Shown: positions 1 through 8,548 of the stretch, in pieces | Layout: each line of letters opens with the position of its first letter | Position numbering within the stretch: the first letter of the stretch is position 1 | Assembly: GCA_030066175.1 (NCBI GenBank) | Contig: JASJCC010000005.1 | Location: forward strand, 1 to 42,220 | Length of the DNA: 42,220 nucleotides | Direction of reading: 5' to 3' | DNA from: Paracoccaceae bacterium | GTDB lineage: Bacteria; Pseudomonadota; Alphaproteobacteria; Rhodobacterales; Rhodobacteraceae | Position numbers and translations under genes: made by a program | Notes under the pieces: generated by a model | The model's database searches: none | Told to the model about the DNA's origin: nothing | What the model saw: only the letters and a program-made list of their open reading frames with translations

Positions 1-3000
1 AGAAGCGCGGGATGCAGCTCACAGCCATCTCCCTGCGCCGCCGCAGGTAGCGACAGGTCTGCGATGCCCTCCCCCTGGCCAAAGGCGCGGCTGTCCAGCA
101 CCTGCCAGCGCGGTCCAAAGGCCAGGTGCACCTCTTGCGCACTGGTCAGTTTGCCGCCCGTTTCGGCCTGTCCGCAGCGGTCGCGAATCGCATCCAGGTC
201 CAGCGGTTCCGGCCGCGCCATGGCGCCCAGCGCCAAAGTCGCTTGCGCCGTCAGGCAATGGCCGTGACGGCCGTTCAACGTACAATCGGCCAGCACGTCG
301 AAGCCATAGCCTTCGCCGCTCCGCGTCAGCCGCACCCTCACGTCCCGCGCCGCGCCATCGGCCACCCGCAGGGGCCGCAGGAAGTTCAGATCGCGGATCT
401 CGAAACTGCCGGACTCGTGATGCGCCCGCAGCGCATGCGCCGCTAGCGTCAGGTACCCCGATCCCGGCAGCAGCGCATCGCCTGCCTTGGTCCGGTGTTC
501 ATCGATAAACCAATCCGCGGCGCTATAGCTCGCGTGGAACACCCGGTTGCCCTGCGCGTCGAAACTGGCCGTCTCCAGCATCGGCAGGTCCACCGGCGTC
601 TCCACCGCTTTCGGCAGATCCCCTGCACGTGCCGCAACCGCCTCGGCCGCCATGCCGACCTCGTTCCAGATGCCCCAATTGATCGCCACGACGGGCGTCT
701 TGCCGCCCGCCCGCGACTGGGCAAAGGCGTTGAGGAATTCGTTGGCCGCGACGTAATCCACCTGCCCCGCCGGGGCCGTGACGGTCGACGAAGAGCTGAA
801 CAAAGCGATCCACTCGACCGACCCATCGGGAAAGAGCTGATCCAGCACCTCGGTGCCGTGGATCTTCGGCGTAAACACGTCCTCGACCCCCGCCGGGCTC
901 TTGGTCAGCAGCGGCGCGTCGGCGATCACCCCGGCGCCGTGGATCACGCCGGTGATCGGGCCAAAGCGCTTCTCGGCCTCGGCTTTCACGCGCTGCATCT
1001 GCGTCAGGTTGCAGACATCCGCGGCGGCGATCATCACCTCGGCGCCGGCCTCCTCCAGCGCCTGCACGGCGCGAATCCGGCGGGCGATGGCGTCCTGCGG
1101 CGCGTGGCGCGCGAGGTAGTCGGCCCAAAGCGCCCGCTCTGGCAGCGCTTGCCGGGCCACCAGCACCAGCTTGCCACCCTGCGCCGCGAAATCTTGCGCC
1201 AGGCTCTGGCCAATCCCGCCAAAGCCGCCGGTGATGAAGTAAACACCATCCTGTTTCGGCGCCGGGCGCTCGGCCGTCAGCGCCACGGGGCGCATCGCAC
1301 ATTCAAACCGCCGGTCGGCGCGCAACGCGGCAATCACATTGGCCGGCTCGGAACAGAGCTCTTCCAGCACCGACTTACCCAGCGCCTGCATCGCCGCGTC
1401 CTGCGTCGCCTCAGCCTGCCCCCGCCGCCAGAACGGTGCGTCCATCCTCGCGGGCAAAGCCACATCCAGGGTCCCAACCGTCACCCCCGGCAATTCCCGC
1501 GGGATCACCCGCGCCGGGCCGGCGATGGTGGCCTTGCCGGGATAGGGCAACGCCTCATCCCGCAGACGCACAGCGCCATTGGTGATGACCGAGATATGCA
1601 GCGGCCCGGGCAGGTTTTCATCGGCAATCGCCTGCGCCAGGAACATCAGCGCATAGAATCCCTGCTCCTGAATCCGGTGGAAAAAGCTCCCGCCGGGGCG
1701 GAAGGATTCATCCCTAGTCACCATCCAGAAATGCGCGACGCGGCTGGGCATCAGCCCCTGCCGCAGGATGTCCTGGATCAGCAGATCATAGCCTTCGCGC
1801 CCGCGTTCCGGCGCCAGAACATAGCGGTTGTCGGCCAGCCTTTGGAAGGTATCCCCGGCCCGCACCTCGATCACCGTGTGGCCCGCGTCACGCAGCCGCA
1901 AAGCACAATCCTCGGCCAGGCCCGCATCGTCCATGAACATCAGCCAGGTCTGCGGTTCACTCTTATCCAGGGCGTCACGCACATCCACCTCAACCTGCGC
2001 CGCGCGCGGTCGCCAGACCGGAGCCCAACCCCAGTCGGACATCTCGTCATTGCGCATCAGGTATTGCGGACCGCTTTCGGTCTGCGCCTTGCCCGGCGCG
2101 ATGAAATAAGGCGCTTGTTGGAAGGCATAGGTGGGCAAAGGCACGCGGTGGCGGGTGGCGTCACCCCAGATCTGCTCCCAATCGATCGGCACACCCAACG
2201 CCCAGAGACGGCCCAGCACCTCGAACATGTGCTTGTCATCGGCGATGACGTCATCCGGGTGGCGCAGCGACGACAGCGCCTGATTGGCGCTGACATCCGG
2301 GTGCTGACGCGACAGCGCGGTCAGCGCCTTGCCCGGTCCGACCTCGAGGAACACGCGGTTAGGCGCCGCCAAAGCTCCAATGCAATCGGCAAAGAGCACC
2401 GTGCCGCGCAGATGCTCGACCCAGTAATCCGGGTCGGTGGCCTGCGCGTCGGTCATCATCTGGCCCGTGCGGTTCGAGGTCAGCGGGATCTGCGGTGGGT
2501 GCAATGTGATGCCATGCAGATAGGCGCGGAAATCCTCGAGGATCGGCACAAGCATCCGCGAATGCGCGGCGATGTCGATGGGGATGCGCTGGCAGTCGAT
2601 ATCCTGCTTACGCAACTCAGCCTGCAAAGCATCCAAAGCTGCTTGCGGGCCGGAGGCAACCGACAGCTCGGGCCCGTTCACGGCGCCAAGGTCCAGCGCG
2701 TCGCCCAGCAGAGGCTCCAGCCGTTCCGCCGGTACCGCGACCGACAGCATGCCGCCGGCAGGCACGGTGTCAAAGAGCCGTCCGCGCAGATGGACCAGAC
2801 CGATGCAATCCTCGAACGACATCACACCCGCCACGCAGGCAGCGGTGTTTTCACCCATCGAATGCCCGGCCAAGGCCGCCGGTTGTATGCCCCAACCAAT
2901 CCAGAGCTGCGCCAGCGCGTATTCGACGATCATGATCAGCGGCAGCTGTAGGCTGGGCTGTGTCAACGCGGCATCGGCCGCCTCCCGCTCTGCCTCTGCA

Positions 3001-4757
3001 GGCAGCCACAAACCGCGGATATCGGTGTCGGTCAGCGTCGCCAGATGCGCCAGCCCGCGGTCCATCCATTCGGCAAAAACCGGCTCGGTCTCGTAAAGAT
3101 CGCGGGCCATGCCGGCATATTGCGCCCCGCCGCCGGGAAACAGGAAGGCCACATCGGGCTGATCCAGCGCCGTGTGGTCAAAGACGCGCCGGGGCGAGCC
3201 TTCGGTCAGCAACCGCGCTGCCTCTTCATGCGAGTCCGCGACGACAACCCGGCGTTTGTCAATCGCACGACGCCCCTCTTGCAGGGTCCACGCGACGTCG
3301 GCCAAGGGTTGCTCCGGGTGATCCCGCAAATGCTGCGCCAAACGCTGCGCGTTGCCGTCCAGCGCCGCCTTGCTGCGTGCCGACAGGCTCAGGATCTGGA
3401 ACGGCCAGTCGCTGTTGTCGGAAGCGGCCCGCGCCGGGGCCTCTTCCAGCACCACATGCGCATTGGTGCCCCCCACGCCCAAGGAGTTCACACCAGCGCG
3501 CCGCGGATGCGCCGTTTCCGGCCAGTCGGTCAGGCGGTCATTCACCTTGAAGGGGGAGCTCTCGAAATCAATCGCCGGGTTGGGCGCCTCGTAGCCCAAA
3601 GACGGCGGCATCTGCTTGTGATGCAACGCCAAAGACGCCTTGATCAGGCTGGCCACCCCGGCCGCCGTATCGAGATGGCCGATATTGGTTTTCACGCTGC
3701 CGATGCGGGTGCTGCCCACCGCGTCCGAGGTTTCGCGAAACGCCTGGGTCAGCGCCGCCACCTCGATCGGGTCGCCCAGATAGGTGCCGGTGCCGTGGCA
3801 TTCGACGTAATCGACCGTATCGGCGGTAACCCCCGCAATCGCCTGCGCCTCGGCCACCGCCTGCGCCTGGCCGTCCACCGACGGCGCCAGATAGCCGGCC
3901 TTGGCCGCGCCATCATTGTTGACCGCCGATCCCTTGATCACCGCCCAGATATGATCGCCATCCGCCACAGCATCCGCCAACCGGCGCAGCACAACCACAC
4001 CTGCGCCCGAGCCAAACACCGTGCCCTGCGCGCGGTGGTCAAAGGCGTGGCAAGCGCCATCCGGCGACAGGATCTCATTTTCCTTGTAGAGATACCCCCG
4101 CCCCTGCGGCAGCTCGATCGTCACACCGCCAGCCAGGGCCATGTCACACTCGCCGTTCAGCAAAGCCTGACAGGCGTAATGCGTCGCCACCAGCGAGGTA
4201 GAGCACGCCGTCTGCAAGTTGATCGACGGCCCGTGCAGGTCCAGCACATGGGAAAGCCGCGTCGTCAGGAAATCCTTGTCATTACCGGTATGGCGCAACA
4301 GGAACATGCCGGTGTTGTCCACCAGATCGGGGTTCGAACAGACGTTGAAGTAGAAATAGCTGCCCATGCCGCAGCCCGCAAAAACACCCACCTGGCCGGG
4401 GAAATTCTCGGGCACATGGCCGGCGGTTTCCAACGCCTCCCACGCGGTTTCCAGGAACCGGCGGTGCTGCGGGTCCATGATCGCCGCCTCTTTCGGCGAC
4501 AGACCAAAGAACTCCGCATCAAACAGCTCAAACCCGTCCAGCGGCGCGGCGTATGGCACGTAATCGCGGTGGCGCATCAGGCCGGGGTCTTCCCCCGCCT
4601 CGCGCAAAGCCTCTTCCGACAGTTTGCGGATCGACGACACCCCATCGCGCAGGTTGCGCCAGTAGGCCGCAATATCCGCCGCGCCGGGCAGATGTGCGGC
4701 CATGCCGACGACGGCGATATCGGTATCGCCGGCTGCGTTCAGGTTGTCACTCGTCAT
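1..4757 (-). CDS. Type I polyketide synthase, KS-AT-KR-DH, 3' end outside window
   Basis: Multidomain enzyme building a polyketide or fatty-acid-like chain. About 1585 codons are visible and the frame is still open at base 1. Translated by hand because the track lists only shadows here. The ketosynthase (about 12-435) has TACSTSL with Cys185, ECHGTGT with His321 and NIGH with His361. The acyltransferase (about 535-830) has FPGGGAQ and GHSMGE with Ser633; its specificity region reads IAAHS, neither the malonyl HAFH nor the methylmalonyl YASH signature. The ketoreductase (about 1170-1385) has TGGFGGIG and a YVAAN active-site motif. A dehydratase hot-dog begins near 1410 with HRTKAGDALLP. KR before DH differs from the common DH-ER-KR order and recalls lipid-type synthases such as PUFA or heterocyst-glycolipid enzymes (inference). 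No ACP is seen in the visible part. ATG 4757 is chosen; an in-frame GTG at 4766 with GGCGGGG upstream is an alternative. Confidence 0.93.
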   Translation of the reverse strand, partial: MTSDNLNAAGDTDIAVVGMAAHLPGAADIAAYWRNLRDGVSSIRKLSEEALREAGEDPGLMRHRDYVPYAAPLDGFELFDAEFFGLSPKEAAIMDPQHRRFLETAWEALETAGHVPENFPGQVGVFAGCGMGSYFYFNVCSNPDLVDNTGMFLLRHTGNDKDFLTTRLSHVLDLHGPSINLQTACSTSLVATHYACQALLNGECDMALAGGVTIELPQGRGYLYKENEILSPDGACHAFDHRAQGTVFGSGAGVVVLRRLADAVADGDHIWAVIKGSAVNNDGAAKAGYLAPSVDGQAQAVAEAQAIAGVTADTVDYVECHGTGTYLGDPIEVAALTQAFRETSDAVGSTRIGSVKTNIGHLDTAAGVASLIKASLALHHKQMPPSLGYEAPNPAIDFESSPFKVNDRLTDWPETAHPRRAGVNSLGVGGTNAHVVLEEAPARAASDNSDWPFQILSLSARSKAALDGNAQRLAQHLRDHPEQPLADVAWTLQEGRRAIDKRRVVVADSHEEAARLLTEGSPRRVFDHTALDQPDVAFLFPGGGAQYAGMARDLYETEPVFAEWMDRGLAHLATLTDTDIRGLWLPAEAEREAADAALTQPSLQLPLIMIVEYALAQLWIGWGIQPAALAGHSMGENTAACVAGVMSFEDCIGLVHLRGRLFDTVPAGGMLSVAVPAERLEPLLGDALDLGAVNGPELSVASGPQAALDALQAELRKQDIDCQRIPIDIAAHSRMLVPILEDFRAYLHGITLHPPQIPLTSNRTGQMMTDAQATDPDYWVEHLRGTVLFADCIGALAAPNRVFLEVGPGKALTALSRQHPDVSANQALSSLRHPDDVIADDKHMFEVLGRLWALGVPIDWEQIWGDATRHRVPLPTYAFQQAPYFIAPGKAQTESGPQYLMRNDEMSDWGWAPVWRPRAAQVEVDVRDALDKSEPQTWLMFMDDAGLAEDCALRLRDAGHTVIEVRAGDTFQRLADNRYVLAPERGREGYDLLIQDILRQGLMPSRVAHFWMVTRDESFRPGGSFFHRIQEQGFYALMFLAQAIADENLPGPLHISVITNGAVRLRDEALPYPGKATIAGPARVIPRELPGVTVGTLDVALPARMDAPFWRRGQAEATQDAAMQALGKSVLEELCSEPANVIAALRADRRFECAMRPVALTAERPAPKQDGVYFITGGFGGIGQSLAQDFAAQGGKLVLVARQALPERALWADYLARHAPQDAIARRIRAVQALEEAGAEVMIAAADVCNLTQMQRVKAEAEKRFGPITGVIHGAGVIADAPLLTKSPAGVEDVFTPKIHGTEVLDQLFPDGSVEWIALFSSSSTVTAPAGQVDYVAANEFLNAFAQSRAGGKTPVVAINWGIWNEVGMAAEAVAARAGDLPKAVETPVDLPMLETASFDAQGNRVFHASYSAADWFIDEHRTKAGDALLPGSGYLTLAAHALRAHHESGSFEIRDLNFLRPLRVADGAARDVRVRLTRSGEGYGFDVLADCTLNGRHGHCLTAQATLALGAMARPEPLDLDAIRDRCGQAETGGKLTSAQEVHLAFGPRWQVLDSRAFGQGEGIADLSLPAAAQGDGCELHPAL

Positions 4758-4784
4758 CTTGATCACGACCCCGCCACATATGAC

Positions 4785-4852
4785 GCGCCCACCCTAGGTG
4801 GGAAATGGGCGCAAAATACGGCGATTTTTAGGAATAGAGCCCGAAATCGCCG
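4785..4852. repeat. Two inverted repeats just upstream of the PKS start
   Basis: GCGCCCA (4785-4791) pairs perfectly with TGGGCGC (4806-4812); inside it an alternative hairpin CCCACC-cta-GGTGGG spans 4788-4802. Next to it CGGCGATTT (4819-4827) pairs perfectly with AAATCGCCG (4844-4852) around a 16-nt loop. They lie 28-95 bases before the PKS start and would be in its 5' untranslated region if transcription starts upstream of 4852. The mutually exclusive pairings could be regulatory; this is inference. No T-tract makes either a clear intrinsic terminator of the upstream flippase gene. Confidence 0.55.
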
Positions 4853-4915
4853 CAATCAGGGGGAGTTTTCCTGTGCATTTATCACTCAACGGAAACACTA
4901 GCACGACAGACGGCC

Positions 4916-4938
4916 ATTGTTGCAAGTTTGGCAACAAT
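4916..4938. repeat. Perfect inverted repeat ATTGTTGC-N7-GCAACAAT
   Basis: Eight-base arms at 4916-4923 and 4931-4938 with a 7-base spacer, in the AT-rich gap between the flippase stop (4950) and the PKS start (4757). The symmetry and spacing fit either an operator for a dimeric regulator of the PKS gene or a hairpin at the end of the flippase transcript. No T-run follows on the minus strand, which argues against a terminator. Confidence 0.5.
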
Positions 4939-4949
4939 AGGCAGCCGCG

Positions 4950-6311
4950 CTAATGCGCACTCAGCGCCACAATTGGCGCCCAGTTGAGCGAGACGGCAAT
5001 CAGCGCCAGACCGGCCCCAAGAACCGCAAACAACAGGTCATGCAGCGGGTCCCAGGCGCCCATGCGCCGCGCCAGCCAGACCACCACCGGATAGGCCAGC
5101 AGAAACGCCACCCCCTGCGCAATCAGCCCGCCCATCAGGCCCGACATCTCAAGCCCGATGATCAGCGCCCCGATCATGAACACCGCCCGGGCAAAGGCCA
5201 GGGCAAAGAACCGCTTGGAATCCCCCGCCGCCAGCGCCGCCTGATCATAGGTGGCGACAATGATCTGCGGCATCTGCATCACCGCCATCACCACAACAAT
5301 CGCGCCGGCCTTCTGGTAACGCGGATCGTATAGCAGATCGACCAGCCAGACCCCCAGCACGCCAAACCCCGCCACCATCAGTAGCAACACCGCCGTCACC
5401 ACCATGCGCATCCGGCGCAGTTTCAGAAAGTTCTCGCGGCTCTCACCCGGGGGCGTTTCGCGATAGATCGGGATCAGCACCTTGCTGGTCACCAGCCCAC
5501 CCAGCAGCATCGGGAAGGAGGCGAGGAAGAACCCGATATTGTAGATCCCGAAGATCTCCAGATCGAGGTATTTGCCGATCAAGAGCTTGTCGCCCTGCGT
5601 GAAGAGGAACCCGCAAACGGTGGACAGGAAAATCCACTTGCCGAAATGGATCAGCTCACGCGCGGCGGCCGGCTCCCACCTCAGATGATTGCGCGGGCCG
5701 GGCAGAAAGCGGTTGCTGATCAGCACCTCGACCGTGACGCTGATGATGCCGCTCATCACCAGCGCCCAGACCGATCCGGTCAGCCAGGCCAGGATCACCG
5801 CGCTGATCAGGCCCGACAGCTGCGTGACCATCTCCAGCACCGTCACGCGGCCAAGGCTCAGATGCCGGTTCGCCGTGTCGATGCGCGTCGGTTTGAACCC
5901 GGTGATAAACAGCGCCAGCGCCGCGACGGGCAACAGCTGCAGCAATTGCGGCTCGTCATAGAACCAGGCCATCGGCCAGGCGCAAAGGCACGCTACCGCC
6001 CAGAGGCAGACCCCGCGGATGACCTGTATGGTCCAGGCCGTATTCAGGAATTCCGGGTCGTCGCCTCGTTTGCTTTGCAGGATCGCAGGGGTGACGCCGA
6101 CATCGGAAAACATCGACAGACCCATCATGAAAACCATCAGAAGCGCCATCATCCCGAACGCTTCGGGAAACAGCAGGCGGGTCAGGATCAGGTTCGACGC
6201 GAGCCGCAGCATCTGGCTGAAAGCAAACCCGCCCACCGTCAGCAGCGACGACCGGATCACGCGGGCGCCAAGGGTCGACCCCTGCACCTGTTGGACCAGC
6301 GACGCGATCAT
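4950..6311 (-). CDS. Oligosaccharide flippase (Wzx / polysaccharide_synt family)
   Basis: Integral inner-membrane protein of 453 residues with about a dozen hydrophobic segments, expected to flip lipid-linked oligosaccharide across the membrane. The N-terminal stretch around FAFSQMLRLASNLILTRLL and the following PEAFGMMAL are typical of the WzxC-like branch, in which a conserved L-T-R-L-L-x-P-E-x-F/Y-G motif follows the first helix. Length is usual for the family. The start overlaps the stop of the GT2 gene by 4 bases (ATGA), so the two are translationally coupled. The PKS gene follows on the same strand after 192 bases. The pairing with two glycosyltransferases supports an exopolysaccharide or glycolipid export role. 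The exact substrate cannot be told from sequence. Confidence 0.88.
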   Translation of the reverse strand: MIASLVQQVQGSTLGARVIRSSLLTVGGFAFSQMLRLASNLILTRLLFPEAFGMMALLMVFMMGLSMFSDVGVTPAILQSKRGDDPEFLNTAWTIQVIRGVCLWAVACLCAWPMAWFYDEPQLLQLLPVAALALFITGFKPTRIDTANRHLSLGRVTVLEMVTQLSGLISAVILAWLTGSVWALVMSGIISVTVEVLISNRFLPGPRNHLRWEPAAARELIHFGKWIFLSTVCGFLFTQGDKLLIGKYLDLEIFGIYNIGFFLASFPMLLGGLVTSKVLIPIYRETPPGESRENFLKLRRMRMVVTAVLLLMVAGFGVLGVWLVDLLYDPRYQKAGAIVVVMAVMQMPQIIVATYDQAALAAGDSKRFFALAFARAVFMIGALIIGLEMSGLMGGLIAQGVAFLLAYPVVVWLARRMGAWDPLHDLLFAVLGAGLALIAVSLNWAPIVALSAH

Positions 6312-7183
6312 CGGCCCCGGCTCCAGCTTTGGGCGCGCGCGGGGCTGAGCCGTACCGCCAGCGCCACGCCGGCATAGACCGCAAAGCCGATAGGATCGCG
6401 CAGGGCGAGCCGCAGTTTCGCGGCCAGAGGAAAGGGCGGTTTGTCGTCATTGCGGGTCAGCTGCGGGAACTTCTGCGCCACCTCCTGCACCCCGGCATCC
6501 TGCCGCCGCCGCACCCGGATCAGCGCCGCCAGGCCTTCGACAAGCGGCCAGGCATAGGGCGACGGCACGCCGATCCGTTCCTCGGGCGCAAAGCTGAGCC
6601 GCACAAACGTGTCGTCGGAAATGATATCGGGAAAGGCCCCCCACCGGGCCCGCCCGGCGGCGTTGACGGCAAAAACCCCGCAACCCGGAACACCTTGGCG
6701 CATAAACGGCACCTGGGCATAGATCCGGGCATAGGCGCGGCTGGCCCAGCTCTGCGGCGGCGCGATCTGCACCTGCCCGCTGGCATAGCGCGGCGTCTCG
6801 GTCGCTAGCGCCTCATGCAATTGACCCAAGAGCCCAGGCGACACCGTCACATCCGCATCCAGATACACCCGGATACCGGCCGAAGCCGCCGCATCCCCCG
6901 CGTTCAACGCCGCCAGCTTGTTGCCCTCCGCCCGCTCGATCACCTGCAAGTCCCATCCCCGCGCGGCAAACGCGCCGGCCCATCCCCGCGCCACATCAGC
7001 GGTATCATCGACACAGCCATTGGCCACAACGATCACCTCAGCCACGCCCTCCCAGACCGACGCGCACAGCGCCTGAAGGCAGCCGCCAATCAGCGCTGCC
7101 TCGTTGCTCGCCGGAAGGATCACGGAAACGGACGGGGCCGTTTCCGGTGCTTGCTCTGCCATCTGCCGTACCAATGGGGTCAC
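6308..7183 (-). CDS. Family 2 glycosyltransferase
   Basis: A 291-residue GT-A fold enzyme that would transfer a sugar from a nucleotide-sugar donor at the cytoplasmic face. The N-terminus shows the GT2 opening SVILPASNEAALIGGCL, then VIVVANGCVDDT, and the metal-binding YLDADV (DXD-like) near residue 120. A later DDTFVRL block matches the usual acceptor-side acid region. The C-terminal tail may lie on the membrane. ATG 7183 is used; an internal Met eight codons in (MAEQAPE) is also possible because the conserved core starts only after it. It is the first gene of a minus-strand run GT2, flippase, PKS, and is divergent from the GT4 gene across 132 bases, so a shared bidirectional promoter region is likely. 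Confidence 0.88.
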   Translation of the reverse strand: MTPLVRQMAEQAPETAPSVSVILPASNEAALIGGCLQALCASVWEGVAEVIVVANGCVDDTADVARGWAGAFAARGWDLQVIERAEGNKLAALNAGDAAASAGIRVYLDADVTVSPGLLGQLHEALATETPRYASGQVQIAPPQSWASRAYARIYAQVPFMRQGVPGCGVFAVNAAGRARWGAFPDIISDDTFVRLSFAPEERIGVPSPYAWPLVEGLAALIRVRRRQDAGVQEVAQKFPQLTRNDDKPPFPLAAKLRLALRDPIGFAVYAGVALAVRLSPARAQSWSRGR

Positions 7184-7315
7184 ACATTGGAAAATTCCGA
7201 CCCTCTTTGCCAGAATAGATGCCCGGTCACTGTGGCCAAAGCATGAAATCCCGTAGGTATTGCCAAGACACCCGTTGCTGCTTCGGGGACACTCACAAGC
7301 TCAGGGCCAATACGC

Positions 7316-8548
7316 GTGACGCGCTCATTGCGGATCGGATATCTCGTCCCGCAGTTTCCGGGACAGACCCACATGTTTTTCTGGCGCGAGGTGCAGGCGC
7401 TGGAGGCGATGGGCCACGCGGTGCACCTGCTGTCGACCCGCAAACCGCCCAAGGGGCTGATCGCGCATAGCTGGTCTGAGACCGCGATGGCGCGGACCCG
7501 CTATCTGGGTGATCCGGATGTGGCGGCGGCCTTGGGCGCCTTGACCCGGCTCTTGCCACGCGGCCTGCTGCTCTGGATGGCGCGCGAAGGGGTGGGGTTT
7601 GCCAAAGACGCCGCCCTGGTGATGGCCGCGGCGCACAAGCTGCTGAGCTATGCCCGCGCCGAGGGGCTTGACCACGTGCATGTGCATTCCTGCGGCCGCG
7701 CCGCTTTGGTGGCCGCTTTGGCGCAGCGCATGGGCGGGCCAGGGTACTCCCTGACGCTGCATGGGCCGCTCTCGGATTACGGCCCCGGCCAACGCTTCAA
7801 ATGGCGCCGCGCCCGCTTTGCCACCGTGATCACGACTAAGCTGCGGGACGAGGTGCAAGAGACCTTGGCCGGCCACCTGCCCGAGCGTCTGGTCATCCGC
7901 CCCATGGGCGTCGATACCGACACGCTCACCCGCGACACCCCCTATGTGCCGCCCGAAAACGGACGCCCGGTGCAGCTCTTCTCCTGCGGGCGGCTGAACG
8001 TCGTCAAAGGCCATCAGGACCTGATGACCGCCATGCGGCAGCTCTTGGATCAGGGGGTCGATGTCAGGCTTGAGATTGCGGGGGAGGATGATGACGGAGG
8101 CACCGGCTACCGCCAAACGCTTGAAAAGCAAATGAAAAAACTGCACCTGCGCGACCACGTCAAACTGCTGGGCGCGATCGACGCCGACGCCGTCCGCGCC
8201 AAGCTGCAAGACGCGCATGTCTTTGTCCTTGCCAGTTGGCACGAACCACTGGGCGTGGCCTATATGGAGGCGATGGCGATGGGTGTACCGGCCATCGGCA
8301 CCGATGCGGGCGGCGTGCGAGAGCTGATCGAGGACGGTGTGAACGGCGTCCTGGTCGAGCCGAAAAACCCCTCGCACCTCGCCCGTGCGATCCGCGATCT
8401 GGCGGCTGACCATGACACCGCCCTGCGCCTCAGCACAGCCGGCCGCGCGCATGTGGAGGCGCATTTCCGCTCGTCCCTCGGCGCTGAAACCCTGGTCACC
8501 GAGATCCAAACAGCCCTGGATCAGAGCCCCGAGACCGGCACCACATGA
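7316..8548 (+). CDS. Family 4 glycosyltransferase (exopolysaccharide type)
   Basis: A 410-residue GT-B retaining glycosyltransferase. The N-terminal Rossmann half opens IGYLVPQFPGQTHMFFWREV, a form common in colanic-acid/EPS-type enzymes. The C-terminal half has FSCGRLNVVKGHQDL (donor phosphate site) and the family E-x7-E signature in EPLGVAYMEAMAMG, followed by GGVRELIEDGVNG. The start is GTG at 7316, with CAGGG about ten bases upstream. It is divergent from the GT2-flippase-PKS run. Its last 28 bases overlap the 3' end of the convergent secreted hydrolase gene. It likely adds a sugar to the same surface glycan; donor and acceptor are unknown. Confidence 0.9.
   Translation: MTRSLRIGYLVPQFPGQTHMFFWREVQALEAMGHAVHLLSTRKPPKGLIAHSWSETAMARTRYLGDPDVAAALGALTRLLPRGLLLWMAREGVGFAKDAALVMAAAHKLLSYARAEGLDHVHVHSCGRAALVAALAQRMGGPGYSLTLHGPLSDYGPGQRFKWRRARFATVITTKLRDEVQETLAGHLPERLVIRPMGVDTDTLTRDTPYVPPENGRPVQLFSCGRLNVVKGHQDLMTAMRQLLDQGVDVRLEIAGEDDDGGTGYRQTLEKQMKKLHLRDHVKLLGAIDADAVRAKLQDAHVFVLASWHEPLGVAYMEAMAMGVPAIGTDAGGVRELIEDGVNGVLVEPKNPSHLARAIRDLAADHDTALRLSTAGRAHVEAHFRSSLGAETLVTEIQTALDQSPETGTT

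Noticed and set aside
495-2951. 818-aa plus-strand ORF
   Set aside because: Antisense to the polyketide synthase, whose minus-strand translation shows continuous KS, AT, KR and DH motifs; composition rich in Arg, His and Gln as usual for shadows.
3045-4901. 618-aa plus-strand ORF
   Set aside because: Antisense to the KS and AT domains; no family motif.
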